Shown piece by piece: positions 55,089 through 64,000 of a DNA stretch of 64,000 nucleotides (position 1 is the stretch's first letter; each line of letters starts with the position of its first letter). The position numbers and the translations under genes were made by a program. This stretch comes from Cylicocyclus nassatus (taxonomy: Eukaryota; Nematoda; Chromadorea; Rhabditida; Strongylidae), in NCBI GenBank assembly GCA_958299035.1, contig CATQJL010000316.1:20437676-20501675 (forward strand), in the 5' to 3' direction. Under the pieces are notes generated by a model that saw nothing but the letters and a program-made list of their open reading frames with translations, was not told the origin of the DNA and did not search any database.

Positions 55089-55814
55089 AGTGCGTCACCT
55101 CTGCTTCGCGGAGGCTCGCACTGGTCCTACTATTCACGTGCCTTTTTCGAAGTCGTAAAATGATGTCTTTGAAACCTATCGCGCGATGCCGAACATCAGG
55201 AATGAATTGTAAACAACTGCTCATTTCAAAAGCTTTTTTATGTAAGATCGGTGATTTTGAAAGAACGAAAGAACTTTTCAAAAGATTAATTGTGGATTTG
55301 AATCGCTTGCTGGAGTTATAATGGCTTGATAGTCGCCATAAGAATGAGACAACCGTGAGTTACATCTCCAAGCAGAAATCTTCTTGAATTCTTAGGAAAC
55401 CTTGACAAATCGACTATCTTACTATCAATTATATCAACTATCTTACTATCAATTATATTTTTTGGGCGCCGATCTTGCGTGAAAGTAGATTTTTTTTGCT
55501 CACTTTTCGGGCTAAAGTCCATGGTTTGCGAAGTTACAGATAAATCCAATATTTTGGAAAAGTCCAATTATAGGCCCACTGTTGCGCGCCAGAAGTCGAA
55601 TGGATCTGTTTGGCGCACAACTTTCATTTCCACTCAACGGATCGGCTTGTGCTTTTGCACACTTTACCTACATGCTGATAGGGTGCTATGACCAAATTTC
55701 TAACTCAAGACTATTGCTGGAACTCGCTCTACGAATTTCGTGACAGACAGAGATTCACACACACAGACGACAAACATAAACAATTCTTAGCCCGTTATTA
55801 TAAACTATGATGAT
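55089..55814. other. no gene seen
   Basis: It contains a tandem ACTATCTTACTATCAATTAT pair (55424-55456). Frames on both strands overlap without splice support. Confidence 0.35.
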
Positions 55815-56195
55815 ATTCTGTAAAGAGCATCGAACGCTGATTCCAGATTCTTCGTTATCAGCCGAGCGCCTCTCGACGTTATGAGCGTTTTTGAGTCGAA
55901 AATGATTGCATAATTAGAACATAATATGTCAGAATTGCTCTAATGGTACAATGTTATATATCAGAGCACTCAATTAAACAATACCTTCTGTACAAAACTC
56001 TCATTCAACACTGCTCTATATAAGCACTGATGAGACCCTAAAATTTGATTTTACTCTGTTCATGAGTTCATTTTTCGCACTAAGAACATATTCATAACTC
56101 GGCATGCAGAGGCGCTCGGCAGATAACGAAATCAGATTTGGAATCACCGTTTGATGCTGTTCAAGGTGGTGTAGGACTTATCTGGAAAGGTCGCT
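55815..56195. mobile_element. foldback element, AACAAGGGAA family (diverged)
   Basis: AAAGAGCATCGAACGCTGAT, then CGTTATCAGCCGAGCGCCTC, matches the inverse of AACTCGGCATGCAGAGGCGC and TCGGCAGATAACGAA...ATCACCGTTTGATGCTGTTC. The blocks correspond to those of 2253-2720. Confidence 0.6.
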
Positions 56196-56339
56196 TCTAC
56201 TAAAGTCAATGCACATTCCTCACGACAGGGTAGATATAACAATGTAAGAAACGTACTTCAATGAAAGTAAGCAAGCCCTTCTAGATGACGTTTGAATAAC
56301 TGCAAAGTTTATCGACTTAGTACACTTTACAAAGGAAGC

Positions 56340-56760
56340 ATTTTTAGTCAAAGTAACCTTATGAATCTTGCCGCCTTTACAAAGAGCATTGAACGCTAAT
56401 TTCAAATCTGTTCTCATTATCTTCAGTCGCCCTCTGGATGCCAAGCTATTTTTTGGAGCGAGAATGAACGCAGATTCCAGGTAAAATCAATTGTCACGGT
56501 TTTCCAGCGTTTGAACAGAGCGGTAGTGTAAGTGTCTACAAAAGGTCTTCCATGCATATAATGCTCAAATATCATCGTCGTTTATGTAAACCTGGATGAT
56601 TTTGTTTTGGATATGCATCCAATTTTTGAACCTAATAAACGCTCATAACTAGGCGTCCAGAAGTGCTTGGTAGGTAACGAATACAGATTTAGACTCAATA
56701 ATGCACTTCAATGCGATGTAGTTGTCACGTGGAAAATCCACTTTGAATACCAAGACTTCC
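56340..56760. mobile_element. foldback element, AACAAGGGAA family (diverged)
   Basis: TTTACAAAGAGCATTGAACG and CGCCCTCTGGATGCCAAGCT on the left correspond to the inverse of AACTAGGCGTCCAGAAGTGC and CACTTCAATGCGATGTAG on the right. It lies in tandem with the preceding member. Confidence 0.55.
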
Positions 56761-56925
56761 TTTAGTCATTTACCACTTTGCGTTTCACGCAATTTGAGCA
56801 GACCAGTTTACTCTTAATTGACTTAGAAACTTTTCTAAACCTTTGGGGACAATCGTAAGATATGCAAAATTTGCTTTCGCTTGCGAAAGGTTTGCCACAT
56901 CCGCTTACAGTGTTACTTCAGAAGT

Positions 56926-57009
56926 TGCAAATAAACATGGAAAAATAGGGAAGATTAGACGACCAAAAAAGGAAGGACCGAGCTCTGGCAATTTTAGCGC
57001 TCGTCACAA
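56926..57009 (+). pseudogene. relic duplicate of an exon of the 57.4-kb gene
   Basis: TTACTTCAG|AAGTTGCAAATAAACATGG is strikingly like the true splice acceptor and exon start at 57359-57380 (AATTTCAG|AAGTTGCTAATGAGCG), including the preceding CTTTACAG/CTTACAG. The frame reads VANKHGKIGKIRRPKKEG and has no good donor. It looks like a duplicated, decayed copy of the acceptor and exon. Confidence 0.45.
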
Positions 57010-57139
57010 GGCATATTGAGCATAGCTATTGTAAAATGGTAAATTTTTGAGTTGGATACTGCTCCAAGGTGCTGTCCATTGAAGATCCGAAAGAACTTTT
57101 GCAGCGGCCTCATATTTTGTTCCACTGTTTTTAAAAAAA

Positions 57140-57262
57140 AATAGCTATGGAAGGAGCTATTCCAAAAAAATGATTCAGCTTATTATTGAGGCTCAACCGA
57201 TCTCTATCAACAAGCTGAATCATTTTTCTGGGATAGCTCTTTCCACTTTTTTTTCAGAAACC
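57140..57262. repeat. short inverted repeat
   Basis: GAGCTATTCCAAAAAAATGA, then TTCAGCTT, is inverted as AAGCTGAATCATTTTTCTGG, then GATAGCTC; AGTGGAAAGA-like outer arms extend it. It lies about 100 bases upstream of the exons of the next gene. Confidence 0.6.
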
Positions 57263-57367
57263 GTGAATAAAATAGGTCGCTAAGTTGATCCGGCTGAACA
57301 CTCTCATCGACTCTGCTTTTTAGCGCCAAAGACAAACTAGTTTCCTTTACAGAATGTTCAATTTCAG

Positions 57368-57778
57368 AAGTTGCTAATGAGCGTATGAAAGAAGGTGCCC
57401 AAACAACAAAAGAAGCAGGCCGTAAGTTACTGTACCCCTATGCTTTTTGTTTTGCACTCTAAATGTGTTCCAGATGACATCGGTGATGCGCTCAGAGAGT
57501 TAAAAGCGGGTTGTAAGTTTACTTCCCCTCTAACTTGACTTAGCATAGTCGAGTTTTTTTCAGATCAAGCAGGATACTTTAACAACAAGTCTCAACACAC
57601 TGAGAAAGAAACAGGAAAGAATGAAAAGAAAGATGAACAAAAGAATGAACATCAACACTACGACAAAGAAACAAACAAGGATGGTCAGAAAGATGCACAA
57701 AAGAATTGCCCTCAATGCTGTGAAAAAGAAATAGACAAGAACGGTCAAAAAGATGCACAAAAAAAATTAACTCGCTAA
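57368..57778 (+). CDS. three 3' exons of a gene with 20-residue Lys/Gln-rich repeats
   Basis: Exons 57368-57421, 57474-57512 and 57564-57778 follow acceptors AATTTCAG, TGTTCCAG and TTTTTTTCAG and two GTAAGT-type donors; all joins are phase 1. They encode VANERMKEGAQTTKEAG, HDIGDALRELKAG, then a hydrophilic tail with three consecutive 20-residue repeats (HTEKETGKNEKKDEQKNEHQ and two relatives, the second and third meeting at CPQCC), ending KKLTR. The first exon aligns with the last exon of the gene at 51623-52683 (7 of 18 identical, same phase), so the two look paralogous. The KEGAQTTKEAG style recalls LEA-like or apolipoprotein-like amphipathic repeats, but I assign no function. No upstream exon was found; an internal Met at 57383 could start a short form. 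Confidence 0.6.
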
Positions 57779-59626
57779 TTTATGAATTCAAATAGACTTG
57801 AACCTGACTTAATATACTAGAGAATGAACATACTGTAATCATATCGTGCAAACTACAGAATATAATCATTTACAGTTTTCTATAATAGGAAGGAATTCGT
57901 GTTTGAGCTTGTGTTTTCTGTTAAGACCATAGCATGTTGATACATTCTACTTAGTAGTGCCATCTCTTTTGCCTAATAAGGTACAAACATTATTACGTTT
58001 CGATAATGGCCACTGAGACTACAGGGAGGAAGCCAATAATTATCGTTTCTTTTCGTCAAAAAATCAAGGGTGATAATGTCAAAAAATGCAAGACATTTGA
58101 GCTTTTTGTTATTTTACCCTCATTTTCTACGGGAATTACATACGGCTTTGGATCTCACTAAATGCACTGCCGTAAGGTGTTTCCGTGCGAGGCTTTTGTA
58201 TACTACCACAGCCAATTCGCGTGGCGATAAAAATGCGTGCAGACGCCTATTCTACGACACCCAAATGTAATTTATACGTTTGTCACGCAAACCTAATTTA
58301 TAGGCACCTTGACGGAATTTTAGTACAAAAATCAGAGTGCTACCATGAGTTTCTATATATTAGGTTGTCCCAAAAGTTTTCTTGGTTTTCTTCATCAGTC
58401 ACTAAAACTCGCCAAACCATTAATCCATGGACGACCTAAGTTTTATTTAATTCAGATTTTTATCCTCTTTTTAAAGCCCTATCCATTCTGATCTACGCTG
58501 TTCTTGCATTGTTATCGTCAGGGCTTTTTGAGCAGCGCAAAGGTAACGCCAAACCTTGCCTGAATTTCAAAAAATTTTATCGATATTTTCGAAGAGCGCC
58601 GGTAGCTGTTATTCAGAGCAAACCTTTCGCTAATTTATGCCCATTTCAGATTACATGGCCACGTTTAACAAGCCCGTAATAATATTTATTCTGGAAAACC
58701 GCGGCTTTCTGATCACGTTTACTATGCAAGAGTACTAATTCCAGAAAGCTGATCCTTCAAAGTAAATCAAACTTGCTTTGTTGCAGAAATAATTTTCAAG
58801 AACATTCAAGTTTCATTTCGCAAGAACTTCTAAAGCTTTCACGTTTTTGCTGCAGCTACGTCTTCTACGACTTCAAAAACCAAGACCTCCGAAAAAATAA
58901 CTTCTTGGAGCTAAAAAAAGCAAATAAGAAAAACCTGGAAACGGCACCGTATAGTGCGAAATTTGCTCTATTCGCGCCATACTTAAGCCTTTTCGAAAAT
59001 TTGGAATGAATTTTTTTTTTGAAAACTAATCGAACTAAAGTACAGTGCATTTGTGCATTTTCATTTGCGAATTATGAAAATTTCACACTTGACGTGAGCG
59101 GTGAAAAGGAATTGGTGAACGAGACCTGCCAGATGAGCTCTTGCTTTATTCTAACAACTCCAACTTTGGACTCGTCATTGTTTTTATTCGCAGAAATTTA
59201 TTGCTTGTAGAACATTTATACAAAAAATTAATGTTCGACAACAAATTTTACTGGCAAGATGTTTTCTTCATGTAATTGAGCTTGTGCGACTAGAATGTTA
59301 CACCCTTATTCCGCATCCAGTGAAGGAACTTGACCTGAAGGGCATATTATGGAGATTTTCTTGCAAAAACATATCTTTTAGATGAGGACGCATCTCGGCT
59401 GCCCGGGGATCTTGGCCTGCAATCTCGTTAGAAGGAATTTATGCGAATTTGATACGTATCAGAAAGCGCAAGAAAAGCGCTTTATATTGATACAAACAAT
59501 ATCACATCAAAGATGAAATTTTTCTAAAACATCTGCTTTAGACATAAGGTAAAAAAGTCGGACAGAACTTAGCCAGCAGTTTAGTATATGCTTATTCTTA
59601 CTATCGCAGATCTATCTCCACTGCTT
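57779..59626. other. no gene seen, about 1.85 kb
   Basis: A solitary mariner-like end TATTAGGTTGTCCCAAAAGT lies at 58359. Frames at 58070-58439 and 58773-59009 have no splice-bounded continuation or known motif. Confidence 0.4.
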
Positions 59627-59883
59627 TAGGCCTCGGACAGAGTTCACGCGATTTGGTCGTCGCGATTTAATCGCTTAAGACAAATGTTACGAGTTCGCTG
59701 CATGCCAATCTCTGCCAATCTCAAATTCTTGTAATTCGGTTGTGATAGTTTTCCAACACGAGTAATCGTGACTAGCTTCACAACCGAAATACAAGAAAGA
59801 TCGGCATGCAATGAACTCGTAACACTTGTCTTCAACGATTGAATCGCGACGATCAAATCGCGTAAATTCTGCCCGAGGCCTTA
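59627..59883. mobile_element. 257-bp foldback MITE with TAGGCCTCGG ends
   Basis: The left end TAGGCCTCGGACAGAGTTCA, then CGCGATTTGGTCGTCGCGAT, is inverted at the right (ATCGCGACGATCAAATCGCG, then TAAATTCTGCCCGAGGCCTTA). The inner arms GTTACGAGTTCGCTGCATGC and GTAATTCGGTTGTGA are mirrored as well, giving almost full-length pairing. Confidence 0.8.
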
Positions 59884-60186
59884 CAGACGTGAGAGTCTGA
59901 GCAGGTGTGATAATTGTGCATCTGACTCACTCTTTCGCAATGTTGCGCTTGAGCAACATTGATTATCAATTCCAAATAAGCGACTTACATTTGGTAAAAA
60001 TGCCCAAGCTCACCTTAGAGCAATGTCAATTGAATAAATTGATAAATGTGAAGGTTGCAATCCTGAGATAAATCTCACTCAGATAGTATTTTCAAAAATA
60101 CGACGAGTAAGTGCGATTTCGTCGCAAAATCTGAACTGAAGCCTGAGCCTTACGCTGTAGCCGACACAAAGTTCCGAATACTTTCT

Positions 60187-61203
60187 ATGGGTATTTTGAA
60201 CATTCTCAACGAAAATAAAAACATAAGAAGATCTAACTCAACGCACGCGCAGCAGCAAGGCTGTAGGGAGATGAGAGAACTGACCAGTAATGGCACTATC
60301 TGCCTTTCGGTCAGTGACAAAGGTGGAGAGTTTGTAGTCATGTCACAAGACCTTGACCGCGAGATAGTTGAAGAACATCTGTCAGATGGATCTATTTATC
60401 AACCAACATGTGAGAAAGATTTCATATCACAAAGCAAGAAGCTAAATCACATCTGGACATTGATAGGTAGAGAAGCTGGCCTTCACGAGAAATTCCTTAC
60501 TAGACTCAAGCTAGAATCACCAACATGCCCTGTCTTTTATGGCTTAATCAAAACGCACAAACTCTCTTTGCTCGATTTGCAATCTGTGTCTGCAAAAACC
60601 TATAATATACGACCCATCGTCAGTTGCACCAATGGGCCAACGGATCGAATATCTTGGTTCCTTGTCAAAATTGTCAGCCAACTCTTGAATAGAATACCGG
60701 CCCACCTGAGCAGCACAAGTCATTTTCTGGAGTTACTACGCCAAACGAAGTTCAATGAGAATTGCGCGTATGAGACGTTCGATGTTAACTCTTTGTATAC
60801 AAATGTATCCATTGGAAGCGCCTTGCAAGCACTATCTGAAATGCTGGACTCACATGGCACAACCATGATGATGTACGGCCTCAGCAAGACGCGCATCGTA
60901 ACGCTCATCAAAGAATGCTTGAGCTGCAATATCTTCAGGTGGTGTGGAAAATATTACGCGCAGATTAGAGGGCTGGCAATGGGCCAAAGATTAGCACCCG
61001 TGTTAGCAATCTGCTACATGAGCAAGATAGAACAACCTGTGCTAATCAGAAGCCCGCTTATGTACTGCAGGTATATTGACGATTGCTGTATTATAACATC
61101 CACACAGTCCGAAATGGACGAGTGCTTCAATATACTAAATCAACAATCGCAGTACATAAGCCTGACAAGAGAAAAACCGCGAAACGGGTGGCCCCTTTTT
61201 TGA
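60187..61203 (+). CDS. Penelope-like reverse transcriptase domain
   Basis: The 338-residue frame shows RT landmarks of Penelope-like elements: VSDKGGEFVVM near residue 40, CPVFYGLIKTHK near 115, NIRPIVS near 140, YETFDVNSLYTNV (motif A, Asp) near 195, RGLAMGQRLAPVLA near 260 and CRYIDDCCI (catalytic YIDD) near 295. It copies element RNA into DNA. The frame ends at TGA 61201-61203, directly after REKPRNGWPLF, where homologous proteins continue into a linker; the continuation is in the other frame from about 61185. The true start may lie upstream of the Met at 60187. Confidence 0.85.
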   Translation: MGILNILNENKNIRRSNSTHAQQQGCREMRELTSNGTICLSVSDKGGEFVVMSQDLDREIVEEHLSDGSIYQPTCEKDFISQSKKLNHIWTLIGREAGLHEKFLTRLKLESPTCPVFYGLIKTHKLSLLDLQSVSAKTYNIRPIVSCTNGPTDRISWFLVKIVSQLLNRIPAHLSSTSHFLELLRQTKFNENCAYETFDVNSLYTNVSIGSALQALSEMLDSHGTTMMMYGLSKTRIVTLIKECLSCNIFRWCGKYYAQIRGLAMGQRLAPVLAICYMSKIEQPVLIRSPLMYCRYIDDCCIITSTQSEMDECFNILNQQSQYISLTREKPRNGWPLF

Positions 61204-62033
61204 ATACGCAATTGATGATGAATAAAGGCTCAGTTAGCATCAAATGGTATCGCAAAGAGAGTAAGAAAAACATAATTTTGCACGCGAAGTCCGCGCATCC
61301 GATGGCCGTCAAACGAGCTGTCATTCACAATATGTTTGAGACGGCAAAGAGCATCAGTAGTGGCAGACGTGAACGAGATGAATCAATGAAAATGGCAGCT
61401 ACGATTATGACGTCAAATGGATATACAATGCAGCCCAAACATTCAAGAAGAACTCCAGAAAGGATGGGTGAACAGAGTATCAACCGGGTACCTCTGTGCC
61501 TACCTTTCATTTCCGAACGAGTCACTGCCGCAATCAAACAATGCCTAGTACAAGCACAGTTGGAGAAAGACGTCATACTTATCAATATTCCGCGTACTAA
61601 CCTCAAGAGACAGTTAGTTGGCAACAGATTGTATGACAGTGCTTGTATTACACGAGACTGCGTAGTGTGCCCCTACGGAAGAGCAGGAGACTGCGCGAAA
61701 TGTGGCGTTGTCTACCAAATTGAATGTATGAGCTGCTCTGCCATTTATATTGGAGAAACAGGTTGGCCGCTAAGCGTAAGGATAAGCGAGCATTTAGCCA
61801 GCAAAAAACGACAGAGCATAGTGTCCCCTTTAGGTAGACACAGAAATATAGAACACAACGGTGACGATTACAACATCAAATGCAAAATTCTAGCCTTCGA
61901 AGATCAAATCGCTGCCCGAAAGGCTTTAGAAGCATCTTACATACTTGCCCGTGACCCAAAAATGAACGGCAAGAATGAAAAGCTTTCTATCACAAGTGAT
62001 CTATTGCCATATCTTGCGCTATGCGAACTATGA
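61184..62033 (+). CDS. Penelope-like linker and GIY-YIG endonuclease domain
   Basis: From the frameshift the sequence continues PFLNTQLMMNKGSVSIKWYR, a typical post-RT segment, then a Cys-rich linker (CPYGRAGDCAKCG) and the endonuclease: VVYQIECMSCSAIYIGETGW (GIY-YIG-type core with the C..C insert of Penelope), LSVRISEHLASKKR (conserved Arg and His), then HRNIEHNGDDYNIK and an EASYIL block with the conserved Glu. The domain nicks target DNA for integration. The frame overlaps the RT frame from 61083, but only sequence after about 61184 is homologous. It ends at TGA 62031-62033. Confidence 0.85.
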
Positions 62034-62305
62034 GATTGTCACCCTTACTTAAGCCATCTCATAGTGATCCAACTGCTCATTCGACAAGTTACTCGAGCAC
62101 GTCCTGAAGCAGCATACGCTGCTGCCACGGTGATACACTCGGTGGGTAGACTTTCACGCCCAGTCTCTCAATCTCCACCCGAGACGAATCGAATACGCGG
62201 GTGTGAAGAGGTTTTGGCGGCAGGAAAGTAATATCAGAGTGACTGACTCCTTTCCAGGCCTCTGAAAACGATGTTTAACCGAAACGTAAGGCAGTAATAA
62301 AGTGT
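62034..62305 (+). other. Penelope 3' region with AATAAA
   Basis: The 270-base GC-richer tail after the endonuclease ends CTGAAAACGATGTTTAACCG, then AAACGTAAGG and AATAAA (62296-62301). The CTGA...CCGAAACGT arrangement recalls the hammerhead ribozyme cores found in Penelope-like elements, but the CTGANGA box is not intact. Confidence 0.4.
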
Positions 62306-62924
62306 ATCATCAATAAAAACCTGTACGGCATAGAAGAATTGTCCAAGTGAAGAACTAAATGCCCAGGTTACAAGAAAAAAGGACTTATAGTTTATTTAGC
62401 GATCTGCTGACAAGTCTTTTTAGTCGAAGTGGACTTTCCACAAACCCTATAGCACTCTGTGGAACATTGAAAGATGATTCTAAAGTGTGTGATATCTTGT
62501 ATACTGCGAGCGAGTAAAGTAAGAATTTCAATTCAATGTGCGATATGTGATACTCTGAGTCTCTCTGCATCTTCATTTTATACTAGCTGGCTTTCCTGGT
62601 CTAACCCGGCCATTGTTCACTGACAAGGGATAGATGCTATTTTGATCCCAGCATAGTAATGAGGCAAAACCCCCTCCCCCTTCCTTATGGATAACTTATC
62701 TTGGGAATCTCTACTTCAGTTCACCACATCTTCGGGACCTGAAACTAAAATGAACTTTACCGCCCCTCTTTACATAATTATGGGAAAATGCGGTTACATG
62801 ATAAGGCTTTCATTTCTACAGGAACACGTAAATAAATCATTGAATCAACACAATGGCCCAACAAATTGCCGCAAAAAGTAGCGCTAAACAATCTCCGGGA
62901 TCAAAGACATACAGTCGTTTTCAA

Positions 62925-63141
62925 TGCGTATTGGTCTTTTTTACCGTATGCCTTCCAACCTCAACATGACGTGGATTGGTGCGGCGCCACCTCGCTTCGG
63001 GCCTGCGCCACGTAGTGGACGCTCGTTTGGCGTGGCGCGGCGAGAAAAGGAACGTGGCGCAAGCCGGAAGCGACGCGGCGCCTCACCAATCCACGTCATG
63101 TTGAGCCTGGAAGGATACGGTAGAAAAGACCAATACGTATT
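62925..63141. mobile_element. 217-bp MITE with TGCGTATTGGTCTTTT ends
   Basis: GCGTATTGGTCTTTTTTACC, then CCTCAACATGACGTGGATTG, is inverted as CAATCCACGTCATGTTGAGC, then ACGGTAGAAAAGACCAATAC. The centre is very GC-rich with nested GGCGCC, GTGGCGC and GCGCCAC words, which produce a nearly complete hairpin. Confidence 0.8.
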
Positions 63142-64000
63142 GAAAAGACTGTATGTGTGCAAAGATTTAGTTCAATCGGTTAGTTGGTAGGCGTTTCTAC
63201 AACGAACGAACTTCAAACAAACACACATACAAAATTCGAGTTTTACATGTATATAAATTCTGAAAAGCAACAGTTATGTGTTCGTCAGTTCCGCAAGGCA
63301 GACTTCTTCTTCTACAAATTGGTCTGCTTTGCTATGTTTAGTATCATTACCACAATTATTTGAACAATGAATACATAGATATTTGCGCTGTATAACTCCT
63401 ATACATTGGCATACCGAAAAAAGACCAAATCGATAGTTTGGGACAAAACATGGGTCTGCAAAAGTTTAAAAGAATTATCACCAGGCTTCGTTGTCTTTAT
63501 TAGCTTATCGCAAAAACTTTGGTAATTGCGCAAATTCGTTGCCGTCTGCCCTTTCTTTTAGAGGTAAATCATATCAGCATTGCTTGCAAAGCTATTGCGT
63601 TAGCAAACAAAGCTAGCGCAGACACTCCTCATCCTTTCTCTTTTACATTTGTGCGGTCCATGAGGGTGCACATTTAACGCTTTATGAAGCAAGAGATTAT
63701 CAAAATCTTTGAGATCATTTGCGCTAATTCTTTCAAGAACTGTCTTTGTTGTCTCTTGTTCCCAGCATTTAATAATTTCGCAGTCATTCCGCATGTTGCT
63801 CTGTTGTTTCGCGAGATCTGTCTTGAGAAACAGACTCTGAACATCCAATTCATTCAAGAAACTTCACAGTAGGTTAATCTGCATGTCTCTTCTTTTTACG
63901 GGAGACAAACTTTTCATCAAGATAAGATAATGATACAACACGATCTTGACAGCAAGTAATAATTATTAGATGTTCCAACCATCTACCGCGATTTTTGATT
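63142..64000. other. no gene seen at window end
   Basis: AT-rich DNA. A minus-strand frame at 63600-63857 and its plus-strand counterpart are not supported by splice sites or motifs. Confidence 0.35.

Larger units (their letters stand above)
60070..62305 (+). mobile_element. Penelope-like retroelement (RT plus GIY-YIG)
   Basis: Two overlapping frames carry the two canonical Penelope domains in the canonical order, followed by a 270-base 3' region ending GAAACGTAAGGCAGTAATAAA. In the RT frame, sequence is open upstream of the first Met to about 60070, and a separate frame at 60000 (MPKLTLEQCQLNKL) may be a shifted N-terminus. No LTR-like repeats are seen within the window. Base composition (about 45% GC) is higher than the surroundings. 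One domain-separating frameshift suggests a recently inactivated copy. Confidence 0.85.

Noticed and set aside
60720..60929. Minus-strand frame inside the Penelope RT
   Set aside because: It is a shadow of the RT coding strand.

Overview
This window is eukaryotic and most likely from a parasitic nematode of the hookworm/strongylid type. The reasons are intron-rich genes with nematode-style splice sites (gtaagt donors, tttcag acceptors), two recognisable nematode gene families (an OST-alpha solute transporter subunit and a DUF229 protein), a Penelope-like retroelement, and a very high load of short inverted-repeat (foldback/MITE) elements. Species is inference. Coding density is low. Exon structures were assembled by hand from splice motifs, reading phase and family motifs, with no transcript evidence.

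Host genes. (1) An organic solute transporter alpha-subunit gene runs on + from 10148 to 19061 in ten exons (318 residues), with a 5.2-kb last intron packed with repeats. (2) Convergent to it, a DUF229 gene runs on - from about 43555 down to about 20480. At least fourteen exons spread over 23 kb cover the family from its N-terminal Cys motifs through GFDSTSR and GDHGNRIG to the C-terminus. It has two in-frame TGA codons, one unresolved reading-phase break and one apparent GC-AG intron, so it is either a decaying gene or affected by recoding or assembly error. (3) At 51623-52683 (+) a compact four-exon gene encodes a 154-residue helical protein of no family I recognise. (4) At 57368-57778 (+) lie the last three exons of what looks like a paralogue, ending in three 20-residue repeats, with a relic exon at about 56926.

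Mobile DNA. A Penelope-like element (RT plus GIY-YIG endonuclease, one frameshift) occupies about 60070-62305. Around and inside the genes are: mariner-type MITEs starting TTAGGTTG; hAT-like elements starting CAGGGCCCGGCA with 8-bp target duplications; MITEs ending in TTAAAGGCAGTGTCC or TTAAAGGCACCGTCCACC; a foldback family with AACAAGGGAA ends; two foldbacks whose arms are tandem ~117-bp ATCGAT-rich units next to TCTG/TATG microsatellites; a 1.4-kb foldback with Tc1-like ends; and a minisatellite foldback of GTTGAAAGT units.

Layout: 0-9 kb repeats; 10-19 kb OST-alpha; 20-43.6 kb DUF229 with repeat-filled introns; 44-50 kb repeats; 50.2-51.6 kb foldback directly upstream of the 154-residue gene; 53-57 kb foldbacks; 57.4 kb paralogue; 60-62.3 kb Penelope; 62.9-64 kb a MITE and empty sequence. 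The host genes do not form a pathway.
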